Assembly (NCBI GenBank): GCA_034436335.1
Contig: DAOTVO010000037.1
Coordinates: forward strand, 1 to 64,000
DNA from: UBA877 sp034436335
GTDB lineage: Bacteria; Chloroflexota; Anaerolineae; Anaerolineales; Villigracilaceae
DNA length: 64,000 nt
Direction: 5' to 3'
A model generated the notes under the pieces. That model was given only the letters and a program-made list of their open reading frames with translations. It searched no databases and was not told the origin of the DNA. Position numbers and translations under genes: made by a program. Positions 33,524 through 41,078 of this stretch are shown in pieces. How positions within the stretch are numbered: position 1 is the stretch's first letter; each line of letters opens with the position of its first letter.

Positions 33524-34735
33524 TTACTGAATAATCCCAATCTCCTTGCCGGCCCTGGCAATGACGCTGATGGCGTAATCTATCTCCTCCGGCTCATGCG
33601 AGGCGAGGACGGTAGCACGCAGGCGCGCCAGGCCCTCCGGCACGGCCGGGGAGACCACCGGCAGGACAAACAGGCCGTTGTGCTGGCATTCGCGCGTCAA
33701 GGCAAAGGCGCGCTCATCGCTCCCGCACAGCACCGGGACGATGGCTGTGGTGCTGTACATCGTATCGAATCCGGCTGATTTAAGTCCACTCAAGAAGCGG
33801 TCGGCATTGGCGCGCAATTTCTCGATGCGCCAGGGTTCGTCCAGAATAACCTTGAAGGCTTCGTTTGCCGCGGCGGCCTGGGCGGGTGGGATGGCCGCCG
33901 AGAAGATGTAGGCACGGCTGGCGTGGCGCAGGTACTGAATGAGTTCTTTCTTGCCCGCCACATAGCCGCCCACCGAGGGGATGGTCTTGGAGAGCGTGCC
34001 CATCTTGATATCCACGCTGTCCCACAGGTCGAAATGTTCCTCGATGCCGCGCCCGGTCTTGCCCAGCACGCCGACCGAGTGCGCCTCGTCCATCATCAGC
34101 CAGGCGTTGTATTTTTTGCACAATTCCACCATGCGGGGGAAATTGATGATGTCTCCGTCCATGCTGAAGACCGCGTCGGCGACGACCAATTTCGCTACGC
34201 CGGACGGCACTTGCTGAAGACGATGTTCCAGGTCTTCCATGTCGTTGTGACGGAAGCGGCGGAACTCCGCCCCGGACATGAGACAGCCGTCCACAATGGA
34301 AGCGTGGTTGAGTTTGTCCGAAAGGACGTAATCCCCGCGCCCCATCAGGGTGGAGATGACCGCCAAGTTGGTGGCATAGCCGGAGGAATAGGTGAGCGCC
34401 GCCTCGGCATGCTTGAACTCGGCGATGGTCTCCTCCAGTTCGGTGTGAATCGTCAGCGAGCCGGCCAGCGTGCGGACGCCGTTGGTGCCGGTGCCGAATT
34501 TGTCAATCGCCTCGCGGGCGGCCTTGTTGATGCGTGGGTGGCCGATGAGACCCAGATAACTGTACGAGGCGTACATGCCCATCTCGCGCCCGTTGACGAT
34601 GACACGCGAGCCGCCCTTGATTTCCTCGACCGGCTGATTGTAGAAATACAGATCGTTCTCGCGCAGCATACGCTCGCGCTCGGTGAAGTAACGAATGCGC
34701 CTGGTGACGGCGTCGTCGATGGTGTGCAAATCCAT
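33524..34735 (-). CDS. Alpha-oxoamine synthase family PLP enzyme (KBL/BioF/SPT-like)
   Basis: 403 aa. Fold-type I PLP enzyme: NYLG-like YSYLGLIGHP (about 59-67), GTGTNGVRTLAG, DAVFSMDGDI, MMDEAHSVGVLG (Asp216, His219), and the PLP lysine Lys250 in GTLSKTIPSVGGYVAG. The family joins an acyl-CoA to an amino acid: glycine C-acetyltransferase, 8-amino-7-oxononanoate synthase, or serine palmitoyltransferase. The N-terminal extension (FTERERMLRENDLYFYNQPVEE) and PSVGGY favour a lipid- or polyketide-type synthase over KBL, but this is not decisive. AAGGAG precedes the ATG, and a palindrome overlaps the -10. Confidence 0.85.
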   Translation of the reverse strand: MDLHTIDDAVTRRIRYFTERERMLRENDLYFYNQPVEEIKGGSRVIVNGREMGMYASYSYLGLIGHPRINKAAREAIDKFGTGTNGVRTLAGSLTIHTELEETIAEFKHAEAALTYSSGYATNLAVISTLMGRGDYVLSDKLNHASIVDGCLMSGAEFRRFRHNDMEDLEHRLQQVPSGVAKLVVADAVFSMDGDIINFPRMVELCKKYNAWLMMDEAHSVGVLGKTGRGIEEHFDLWDSVDIKMGTLSKTIPSVGGYVAGKKELIQYLRHASRAYIFSAAIPPAQAAAANEAFKVILDEPWRIEKLRANADRFLSGLKSAGFDTMYSTTAIVPVLCGSDERAFALTRECQHNGLFVLPVVSPAVPEGLARLRATVLASHEPEEIDYAISVIARAGKEIGIIQ

Positions 34736-34759
34736 ACGAAACTCCTTGGCAGAAAAATC

Positions 34760-34776
34760 TGTGCAAGTATAGCACA
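34760..34776 (-). promoter_or_regulatory. Palindrome over the -10 of the oxoamine synthase gene
   Basis: TGTGC, seven bases, GCACA. On the minus strand the centre reads TATACTT, a likely -10 box. A repressor binding here would block the promoter. Confidence 0.45.
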
Positions 34777-34786
34777 GACGCCGTCT

Positions 34787-35539
34787 CTAGAAAACGATGC
34801 CGCAGTTATAGGGCGCGAGCAGTTCCTGTTCGACATTCAGAATGCGATGCGGGAAGTCTCGGCTGATGGTGAAGGTCAGCCGGTAAAAGCCGCCCCATTT
34901 GGTGAACGTCACGATGCGCACCTCGACGGTCTGCTCGCCGATGACCACGGAAGGTTCGACGTCCCTGACAGCCAGCGCCTGCTTGCGGGCTTCGGCAGTC
35001 ATGGTATGGCCGTAATCTCCGCTCTGGATGGCTTTCACGTAGTCGCGCAATGTTTTTGCACTGCAGATGACCTCCAGGTCGTTGTAGGCCGCGTGCCAGT
35101 AGAGATAGAACTGCTCGGCGGTGGCGGAAAGGATGGCAAATTGCAGATACCCCTCCGGTGTGCCGTCCACGCGGATGTGGTCGAGGTAGTTGTCCATCCC
35201 GGGCCGGACGTCCGCCCATGAGTTGAACGGCCCCCACTCTGTGCGGCGGGCGAAGAGAGTCGGGAAGCCGCCCATGAAATCGTAGGTGTAAACGAAGTCC
35301 AGCACATAGTCGTCTTCCATCGAGAGATGGTTGAAGACTGTGAAGTAGGCGTTTGGGTCGAATTCCGTCCCGTTTTCTACCGGTTGTTCGACGCGGAGAT
35401 GTTCGGGGACGGTGAGACCCTGCCGGAGCGTGTTCAACGCCTGAATGGTTGCGGCGCACCCCAGGTCCGGGGCGGACGGGCCGCAGGCGGGCAGGGCCAA
35501 CAGGAGGACGGTCAGGGCGAGAACGATTCGGGTTTTCAT
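34787..35539 (-). CDS. Lipoprotein of unknown function
   Basis: 250 aa. The signal peptide ends in a lipobox (LLALPAC, Cys near residue 19). The mature part is mixed alpha/beta with several aromatic-rich segments (YVLDFVYTYDFMGGFPTLFARRTEWGPF-like) and a C-terminal Cys (YNCGIVF). No family is recognised. An AAAGGA site precedes the ATG. It follows the DUF2721 gene on the same strand. Confidence 0.75.
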   Translation of the reverse strand: MKTRIVLALTVLLLALPACGPSAPDLGCAATIQALNTLRQGLTVPEHLRVEQPVENGTEFDPNAYFTVFNHLSMEDDYVLDFVYTYDFMGGFPTLFARRTEWGPFNSWADVRPGMDNYLDHIRVDGTPEGYLQFAILSATAEQFYLYWHAAYNDLEVICSAKTLRDYVKAIQSGDYGHTMTAEARKQALAVRDVEPSVVIGEQTVEVRIVTFTKWGGFYRLTFTISRDFPHRILNVEQELLAPYNCGIVF

Positions 35540-35576
35540 GGAGCATCCTTTCGTTTAGCGGTCAAGGTCCATTTCG

Positions 35577-35957
35577 TCAATATCCTGGATTTGCAGTTTC
35601 AACGCGTCGATCGAGACGAACAGTTCCAGGAGAGAGCGCCAGCGAAACCATCAGGCTGACCAGGCTGGCGGCGAAGAGATACTTGCCGGCCGTTTCCAGC
35701 CCGGCGAAGAGAATGAGCATGCACAACGCGCTGCCGAAGAAGGCCAAGACGCCGAAAATCTGCATGTGGCGGATGATGCCGATGCGGTAGCGCAGGTTGT
35801 GGAGTTGACCTTTGATTTTGGGGTCGGGGTCGGCCTTGTAGCGGGCGTAGAGGTCGCGGGTCAGGTTGGCCAGCGTCAGGAAGCGGCTGGTGTAGGCCAG
35901 GAAGAGCAACGAGATGGCCGGAAAGAGCAGGGCGGGAGTGGTGAGGGTGAGGTCCAT
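35577..35957 (-). CDS. DUF2721 membrane protein, frameshifted near its end
   Basis: 126 aa as read. The first about 108 residues match DUF2721: LTLTTPALLFPAISLLFLAYTSRFL, a central HNLRYRIGIIRHMQ, and two further helices up to SLALS. After a CTCTCTCC tract (minus strand, 35629-35637) the reading frame gives an unrelated tail. One frame over, the same DNA encodes the expected family end (LLELFVSIDALKLQIQDIDE) running to a stop at 35555. A loss of two bases from a CT repeat, or a sequencing error, explains this. The function of the family is unknown. Confidence 0.75.
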   Translation of the reverse strand: MDLTLTTPALLFPAISLLFLAYTSRFLTLANLTRDLYARYKADPDPKIKGQLHNLRYRIGIIRHMQIFGVLAFFGSALCMLILFAGLETAGKYLFAASLVSLMVSLALSPGTVRLDRRVETANPGY

Positions 35958-36018
35958 TTGGGATTTACAATTGACGATTTACGATTGAGGATTGGCGATT
36001 GAGGGTTGGTGATTGGGC
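35944..36018. repeat. GATTTACGATT-type degenerate tandem words
   Basis: About ten imperfect 7-9 bp words (GATTTAC, GACGATT, GAGGATTGGCGATT, GGTTGGTGATTGG) fill the gap between ligA and the DUF2721 gene. Noncoding. Confidence 0.6.
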
Positions 36019-36019
36019 G

Positions 36020-38149
36020 TTAAGACAGACACATGGCGCGCAGTTCGGCCTCGCCGATGATCTTCACGCCCAGCGCCTGGGCCTTTTGCAGTTTGGAGCC
36101 GGGCGCCTCGCCCAGGACGAGGTAATCGGTGTTGCGGCTGACCGACTCGCTCACCTTGCCGCCGTGCGCCTCGATGAATTCCTTGACGCCCTCGCGGGTG
36201 AATCCCGCCAGCGTGCCGGTGACGACGAAGGTCAGGCCGGCCAGCGGGCCAGCCGGCGAACTGCTGACAACGGACGGCGAAGTGGTCGGCCAGACTCCGG
36301 CGGCTTTCAACTTTTCCAGCACCTTGCGATTTTGCTCGCGCCCGAACCAGTCCACGATGGCGGCGGCGATGTTGGGGCCGATGCCCTCGACGGTTTGCAA
36401 CTGCTCGGCGGAGGCGGCAGCCAGGGCGTCGAGCGAACCGAAAGCCTGCGCCAGGTCGCGCGCCACCACCTCGCCCACGCCGCGAATGCCGAGGGCCGCC
36501 ACGAGGCGCGCCAGGGGTTGTTTCTTCGACTCGGCAATCGCCGCCAGGAGGTTGTCGGCGATTTTGCCGGGCGGCTCTTTCTCGCTCTTGCGCTCTTTCT
36601 TGGTGACCGCGGCGAGAATGTCCTCGCGCCTCAGGAAGTAAAGATCGGCCACGTCGCGCACCAGCCCGGCCTCGATGAGTTTTTCCACAATCTTGATGCC
36701 CAGGCCGGTGATGTCCATCGCCCCTTTGGAGACAAAATGCTCCACGTTGCGGACGAGTTGGGCCGGGCAGGCGGCGTTGACGCAGTACCAGGCTACCTCG
36801 CCCTCGAAATGCTCCACCGCCCCGCCGCAGGCCGGGCACGTCTCCGGCGGCCGGTAGGGCTGCTCGGCGCCGCTGCGCGCCTCGGTCACCGGGCCGATGA
36901 CGTAGGGGATGACCTCGCCGGCGCGCTTGACCAGCACGCGGTCGCCGACGCGGATGTCCTTCTCGGCGATGTAGTCGAAGTTGTGCAGGGTGGCATTGCG
37001 GACGATCACGCCGCCGATTTCGACCGGTTCGAGGACGGCGCGCGGGGTCAGCACGCCGGTGCGCCCGACCTCGACCTCGATGGCGAGCAGGCTCGTCGTC
37101 ACCTCGCGGGCCGGGAATTTGAAGGCGATCGCCCCGCGCGGGTCTTTGCCCACGTAGCCCAAGTCTTCGGCCAGGCGCAGATCGTCGAGTTTGATGACCA
37201 TGCCGTCGGCCTCGTAGCCGAGTTCGTCGCGGCGATGCTCCCAGGTCTGGACGTAGGCGAGGGCCTCCTCAAGCGACTCGAAGCGCCGCGCCACATCGGT
37301 GACCGGAAAGCCCAGGCCGCGCAGCCAGGCGAGCAACTCCCACTGCGTGGCCGGAATTTCGCCGCCCTCGGCATAGACGACCTGATAGACCAGGAGCGTC
37401 AGCGGGCGCGCGGCGGTGATGGCCGGGTCGAGTTGACGCAGCGACCCGGCGGCGGTGTTGCGCGGGTTGAGGTAGGTCTTCTCCCCGGCCTCCTGCAGGC
37501 GGCGGTTGAGGGCCTCGAAATCCTTCAGCGTGATGAAGACTTCGCCGCGCACGACGAGGGTGGGCGGTGGAGGCAGGACGGCGGACGGCGGCTGGAGGTT
37601 GTCGAACAACGAGGGCTGGCTCACGCGGTCCGCGGTCAACGGTCCTCGGTCTGTCCCGGAGAGCGGAATTTTCAGCGGAATCGCCCGCACGGTGCGCAGA
37701 TTGGCGGTGATGTCCTCGCCGATCTCGCCGTCGCCGCGCGTCGCGCCCTGGACGAAGAGGCCGTCGCGGTAGTGCAAGACGACGCTCAGGCCGTCAATCT
37801 TCGGTTCGACGACGAAGGCGGCCCGCTCAACGCGCTCGTCCAGTTTGCGGATGCGCTCGAACCAGGCGCGGGCCTCCTCGGCGCCGAAGGCGTTGGCCAA
37901 ACTGAGGATGGGACGCGGATGGCGCACCTTCTCGAACTTCTCGGAGGGGGCTGCCCCGGCGCGCTGACTGGGCGAATCGGGCGTCACCCAGTCGGGGTGT
38001 TCGGCCTCGATTTGCTTCAGTTCGGCCACCAGCCGGTCGAACTCGGCGTCGCTGATGAGCGGCGCATCCAGGACGTGGTAGCGGTAGTTGTGGAAGTGGA
38101 TTTTCTGTTTGAGTTGCTCGTAACGTTGGCGAGCCAAAGAAGTGTCCAT
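36020..38149 (-). CDS. ligA: NAD-dependent DNA ligase
   Basis: 709 aa. The adenylation domain has catalytic Lys117 (EPKIDG) and later VRGEVFI. An OB fold, a zinc finger (CPAC ... CVNAAC), HhH motifs and a C-terminal BRCT domain (about 632-709, GLTFVVTGTLAGFTREG) follow. It seals nicks in replication and repair. Residues about 163-196 (37562-37663) are an extra Pro-rich insertion encoded by GACCG/CCGTC-type repeated words, absent from typical LigA. GGAG precedes the ATG. The promoter at 38194-38222 is near perfect and shares its -35 with the divergent gene. Confidence 0.96.
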   Translation of the reverse strand: MDTSLARQRYEQLKQKIHFHNYRYHVLDAPLISDAEFDRLVAELKQIEAEHPDWVTPDSPSQRAGAAPSEKFEKVRHPRPILSLANAFGAEEARAWFERIRKLDERVERAAFVVEPKIDGLSVVLHYRDGLFVQGATRGDGEIGEDITANLRTVRAIPLKIPLSGTDRGPLTADRVSQPSLFDNLQPPSAVLPPPPTLVVRGEVFITLKDFEALNRRLQEAGEKTYLNPRNTAAGSLRQLDPAITAARPLTLLVYQVVYAEGGEIPATQWELLAWLRGLGFPVTDVARRFESLEEALAYVQTWEHRRDELGYEADGMVIKLDDLRLAEDLGYVGKDPRGAIAFKFPAREVTTSLLAIEVEVGRTGVLTPRAVLEPVEIGGVIVRNATLHNFDYIAEKDIRVGDRVLVKRAGEVIPYVIGPVTEARSGAEQPYRPPETCPACGGAVEHFEGEVAWYCVNAACPAQLVRNVEHFVSKGAMDITGLGIKIVEKLIEAGLVRDVADLYFLRREDILAAVTKKERKSEKEPPGKIADNLLAAIAESKKQPLARLVAALGIRGVGEVVARDLAQAFGSLDALAAASAEQLQTVEGIGPNIAAAIVDWFGREQNRKVLEKLKAAGVWPTTSPSVVSSSPAGPLAGLTFVVTGTLAGFTREGVKEFIEAHGGKVSESVSRNTDYLVLGEAPGSKLQKAQALGVKIIGEAELRAMCLS

Positions 38150-38193
38150 ATCGCGCTCCAGGCAAAGGGTCCGGGTAGAAGCGTAACAGATTC

Positions 38194-38222
38194 ATTATAG
38201 CGGGGAATTGGGTACTTGACAA
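38194..38222 (-). promoter_or_regulatory. Promoter of ligA
   Basis: TTGTCA, 17 bp spacer, TATAAT on the minus strand. Its -35 (38217-38222) overlaps the -35 of the plus-strand promoter by five bases. Confidence 0.85.
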
Positions 38223-38244
38223 ACTAGCACAAACGTTCTATACT
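38216..38244 (+). promoter_or_regulatory. Consensus promoter of the 38377-39831 operon
   Basis: A perfect TTGACA, 17 bp spacer, TATACT. It shares -35 DNA with the ligA promoter on the other strand. A second -10-like TATAAT lies at 38273-38278. The leader is about 125 nt and ends with AAAGGAG before the ATG. Confidence 0.85.
38225..38240 (+). promoter_or_regulatory. LexA-like operator, box 1
   Basis: TAGCACAAACGTTCTA, one mismatch from an inverted repeat TAGAAC-N4-GTTCTA. It occupies the spacer and the start of the -10 of the plus-strand promoter. Confidence 0.5.
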
Positions 38245-38255
38245 AGCAGCATAAA

Positions 38256-38271
38256 TAGAACACCTGTTCTA
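38256..38271 (+). promoter_or_regulatory. LexA-like operator, box 2
   Basis: TAGAACACCTGTTCTA, a perfect inverted repeat with six-base arms. The core GAAC-N4-GTTC is the SOS-box core of Gram-positive-type LexA. It lies 31 bp from box 1 (three helical turns), just after the predicted transcription start. Confidence 0.6.
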
Positions 38272-38376
38272 ATATAATAGTAAGACTGCTCTTCCCTGTA
38301 CACTGACGGTGTTCCAAACAACTCCACAAGGGCAGTTTGTATCCGGTCCAGTTCATATCAAAAAAAGGAGACTGTT

Positions 38377-39099
38377 ATGAACACCAATTTTAGCAAGAGC
38401 CGCGGAGTTGGGTCTCTTTTCAAGGGGCTGACCATGCGGCGCGGCCTCGTCTGGGGCATCATCATCGTGTTTGCCCTGCTGGCCTTCGAGATTTTCAATT
38501 ACAGCACCACTCAGTTTGCCCTGCTGGATGTGCTAGGGGAACTAAAATTTGCAGGTGTCCGCTGGGCTTCCATCCTGGCGGTAGCCTTCTGCGGGATTGA
38601 CTTTGCCGGTATTGCCCGTCTCTTCACTCCTGAACAGGGCCGCGATGAGCCCGCCGAGGTCTGGTATCTCTTCGGGGCCTGGCTCCTGGCGGCAGCGTTC
38701 AACGCCATGCTGACCTGGTGGGGGGTCTCGGTGGCCATCGTGACTCACAACAGCCAGGCAGGCGGCGTGGTCATCGCCAACGCTACGCTGACCAAGGTCG
38801 TGCCGGTCTTTGTCGCCATCATGGTCTGGCTGATTCGGGTGCTGATTATCGGTGCGTTCTCGGTTGCCGGAGAGCGCCTGTTCTCGCAGGCCGATACGCG
38901 CCCGGCCTCCCAGCCGCGCCCGGTCGCCCGCCCGACGCTGCAACCCGCCAGCACGCTCAGCCGTCCGCGTCCGACAACCGCCGCGGCCTTCCGCTCCACA
39001 ACCACTGCCCGGCCGGCGCGTCCTGAACCCACCTACCACAGCGTTTCTATGAACGCCCAGGCCGCCCGCGAAGCCGAGTACGTGGATACCCCCTACTAA
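38377..39099 (+). CDS. Four-helix membrane protein with disordered tail, unknown
   Basis: 240 aa. Membrane segments lie near 26-45, 60-78, 97-122 and 140-168. The last about 65 residues are Pro/Arg/Thr/Ala-rich (VARPTLQPASTLSRPRPTT) and predicted disordered. No family is recognised. It follows a consensus promoter with two LexA-like boxes and is 9 nt before a lytic transglycosylase gene. A holin-like or secretion-associated role is a guess from that context only. Confidence 0.75.
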   Translation: MNTNFSKSRGVGSLFKGLTMRRGLVWGIIIVFALLAFEIFNYSTTQFALLDVLGELKFAGVRWASILAVAFCGIDFAGIARLFTPEQGRDEPAEVWYLFGAWLLAAAFNAMLTWWGVSVAIVTHNSQAGGVVIANATLTKVVPVFVAIMVWLIRVLIIGAFSVAGERLFSQADTRPASQPRPVARPTLQPASTLSRPRPTTAAAFRSTTTARPARPEPTYHSVSMNAQAAREAEYVDTPY

Positions 39100-39108
39100 T
39101 CTGGAAAG

Positions 39109-39831
39109 ATGTCCCTGCGACGCTCTGCCCATCCTTCCGCAGCAGCCGTCTCCGATGGAGACGGCTGTCTGTCTGGCTTTCTCGTCCCGCCGCTGGCCGT
39201 GCTGATGGTCAGTTTGCTGATGTTCTGTCTGCTTGGTTCGAGCGGCGCGCCGGCAACAGAGGCGGAGACGAAGCGCGCGGTGACGGGAACGTCTGTGGAG
39301 AACGCCCCCGCGGCGGAAATCGGCGGGACAGGCCGCCTTTCGCCGGTGTTCACGCCGGAGGTGCAGTATTGGGCCGACGATCTCCTGCGCTGGGCGGCCG
39401 AAGCGGGGCTGGACCCGAACCTGGCCGCGGCGGTGATGCAAATCGAATCCTGCGGCGACCCGCGCGCCCGCTCCCGCGCCGGAGCGATGGGCTTGTTTCA
39501 GGTGATGTCTTATCATTTCGCCGCGGGAGAGAACCCCTACGACCCCGATACCAACGCCCGCCGCGGACTCGACTACCTGCGCCGCTCGCTGGAAGAGGCT
39601 GGCGGCAATATCCGTCTGGCCTTTGCCGGTTACAACGGGGGGATCGGCGTGATTGGCCGCTCCGAAACTACCTGGGCCGGCGAGACGATGCGTTATGCCT
39701 ACTGGGGGAGCGGCATTTACGAGAGCGCCTCCGCCGGGGAAACAGAAAGTTTGCGCCTGCAGGAATGGCTGTCGGCCGGCGGCGCGAGTTTGTGCCGTCA
39801 GGCGGCCGAGCGGCTAGGAATCAGCCCATAA
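39109..39831 (+). CDS. Lytic transglycosylase (SLT domain), membrane-anchored
   Basis: 240 aa. An N-terminal membrane segment lies at about 24-43. The SLT domain covers about 86-225 with catalytic Glu113 in MQIESCGDPRARS, AMGLFQVM, and AFAGYNGGIGVI. It cleaves the glycan strands of peptidoglycan. The ATG at 39109 has only a weak GGAAAG upstream, so translation may be coupled to the preceding gene. A perfect 10 bp hairpin (39144-39166) sits 35 nt inside the coding region. Confidence 0.88.
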   Translation: MSLRRSAHPSAAAVSDGDGCLSGFLVPPLAVLMVSLLMFCLLGSSGAPATEAETKRAVTGTSVENAPAAEIGGTGRLSPVFTPEVQYWADDLLRWAAEAGLDPNLAAAVMQIESCGDPRARSRAGAMGLFQVMSYHFAAGENPYDPDTNARRGLDYLRRSLEEAGGNIRLAFAGYNGGIGVIGRSETTWAGETMRYAYWGSGIYESASAGETESLRLQEWLSAGGASLCRQAAERLGISP

Positions 39832-39868
39832 AAAAACTCCTGCAGGAGGGCTTCCGGCAGGAGTTTTG
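39831..39868. terminator. Terminator between convergent genes
   Basis: AAAACTCCTGC pairs with GCAGGAGTTTT; a run of T follows on the minus strand, and the stem's own TTTT ends it on the plus strand. Confidence 0.85.
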
Positions 39869-39874
39869 CAACGC

Positions 39875-41053
39875 TTAGTCTGCTTTTGGGGGACTGAAAG
39901 CCTGCGCCAGGTTCGTCAGCGTGGCTTTGGCGGGGGAAATCGAGAGCAGCATCAAAATCGCGGTCACAATGGCCGAGGTGAGACACCACATGCAGGTCGC
40001 GCCGATGACGAAAGGCTCGAGGAAGGTCAGATAGACCGAGAAGAGCGTCCCAAAGACGGTCAGAGCGAGGAAGGTCAGCGCGGCCAGGTGGGAGAGTATC
40101 TCCTTGAACAGCCGCTGCGCGGCCAGAGCCGCCAGCATCAGGGCGTACCCAAACAAGCCCAGCAAGCCGACCGGAAGAACGCCGAACAAGCGGGCGTATT
40201 TGCTCTGCTGAACGGCGTTGCAGTCGCCGACCGGCCCACAAAAGGCTTCGGTGCGGGTCACTTCGATGTACGTGAGATAGGCGGCCACACCGAGGCCGAG
40301 AACGCAGAGGAGGAGCGCCGTCCAGAAAGTCCTCTCCGAAAGCGGCCGGCCGGCGGCGCGCCAGAAGCGCCACGCGCCCCATCCCAGCGCGGCGAGCATG
40401 CCGAGCAGGACAACGATGGCCGCGCCGTTGCCGAGGGGGTCGCGTCCCAGCCGCTCTGCCAGCGTGGACTCGGTCTCGCCGGTCAGGACGAGGGGGGCCG
40501 GCGTGGAGGTGGGAGCAGGCGTCGGGTCCGGAAGCGGCGAGGCGGCAAGCGGGGAGGGCGTCAGCCGGCGCGGGGCAGGAATCGGCGTCGAGGTTGGGGC
40601 AGACTGAGTTGCTTCCAGAGAAGCCAGCAATTCAGGCAGGCCGGGTAGTTTGGGCCAATCCAGGCCACCGGCGGCAAGATGCTGGTCAATCAGGGCGGGA
40701 AACTTTTCGGGGATGTCCACCGAGCCGACCAGGTAGGTATCTCCCACGACGAGGAAAGGCACGCCGCCGCGGTCGAGAGCGAACACGGCCAGCGCATCCA
40801 GAAACATCTTTTGGCCATCGGGCTGGGTGACGTCAATGCCAATCATCTGAAGTTGGCCGCCGTATTTCTCGAAAAGCGGCGGCAGGACTTCGTTGATGAC
40901 GTAGGCGCAATGCGGGCAGGTGGGCGAGTAGAACAAGACGGCGTGTACCACAGGGGTGGGAGTCGGCGTCTGGGCCAAGACGGGAGCAATAACCAGCAGA
41001 GAAAGGAAGAAACTTCCTAAAATGGAGAAAACGGCCCGGTGCGAGAGTCTCAT
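39875..41053 (-). CDS. Thioredoxin-VKOR fusion protein
   Basis: 392 aa. A signal peptide (cleavage near 27) is followed by an exported thioredoxin-like domain with CPHC at 46-49 and a cis-Pro in GGVPF (about 99). A Pro/Thr-rich linker leads to a C-terminal vitamin K epoxide reductase domain of five helices, with Cys272, Cys278 and the active CMWC at 354-357. VKOR reoxidises a disulfide catalyst using quinone. In the well-known bacterial fusions the thioredoxin domain follows VKOR; here it comes first. GGAGG precedes the ATG. It ends the CYTH-HDAC-VKOR operon. Confidence 0.92.
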   Translation of the reverse strand: MRLSHRAVFSILGSFFLSLLVIAPVLAQTPTPTPVVHAVLFYSPTCPHCAYVINEVLPPLFEKYGGQLQMIGIDVTQPDGQKMFLDALAVFALDRGGVPFLVVGDTYLVGSVDIPEKFPALIDQHLAAGGLDWPKLPGLPELLASLEATQSAPTSTPIPAPRRLTPSPLAASPLPDPTPAPTSTPAPLVLTGETESTLAERLGRDPLGNGAAIVVLLGMLAALGWGAWRFWRAAGRPLSERTFWTALLLCVLGLGVAAYLTYIEVTRTEAFCGPVGDCNAVQQSKYARLFGVLPVGLLGLFGYALMLAALAAQRLFKEILSHLAALTFLALTVFGTLFSVYLTFLEPFVIGATCMWCLTSAIVTAILMLLSISPAKATLTNLAQAFSPPKAD

Positions 41054-41078
41054 GTTGCCTCCATAAGCAGAGAAAATC

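Noticed and set aside
35999..38200. A 733-codon open frame antisense to ligA
   Set aside because: GC-rich antisense frame with no domains; LigA on the minus strand carries all expected motifs.
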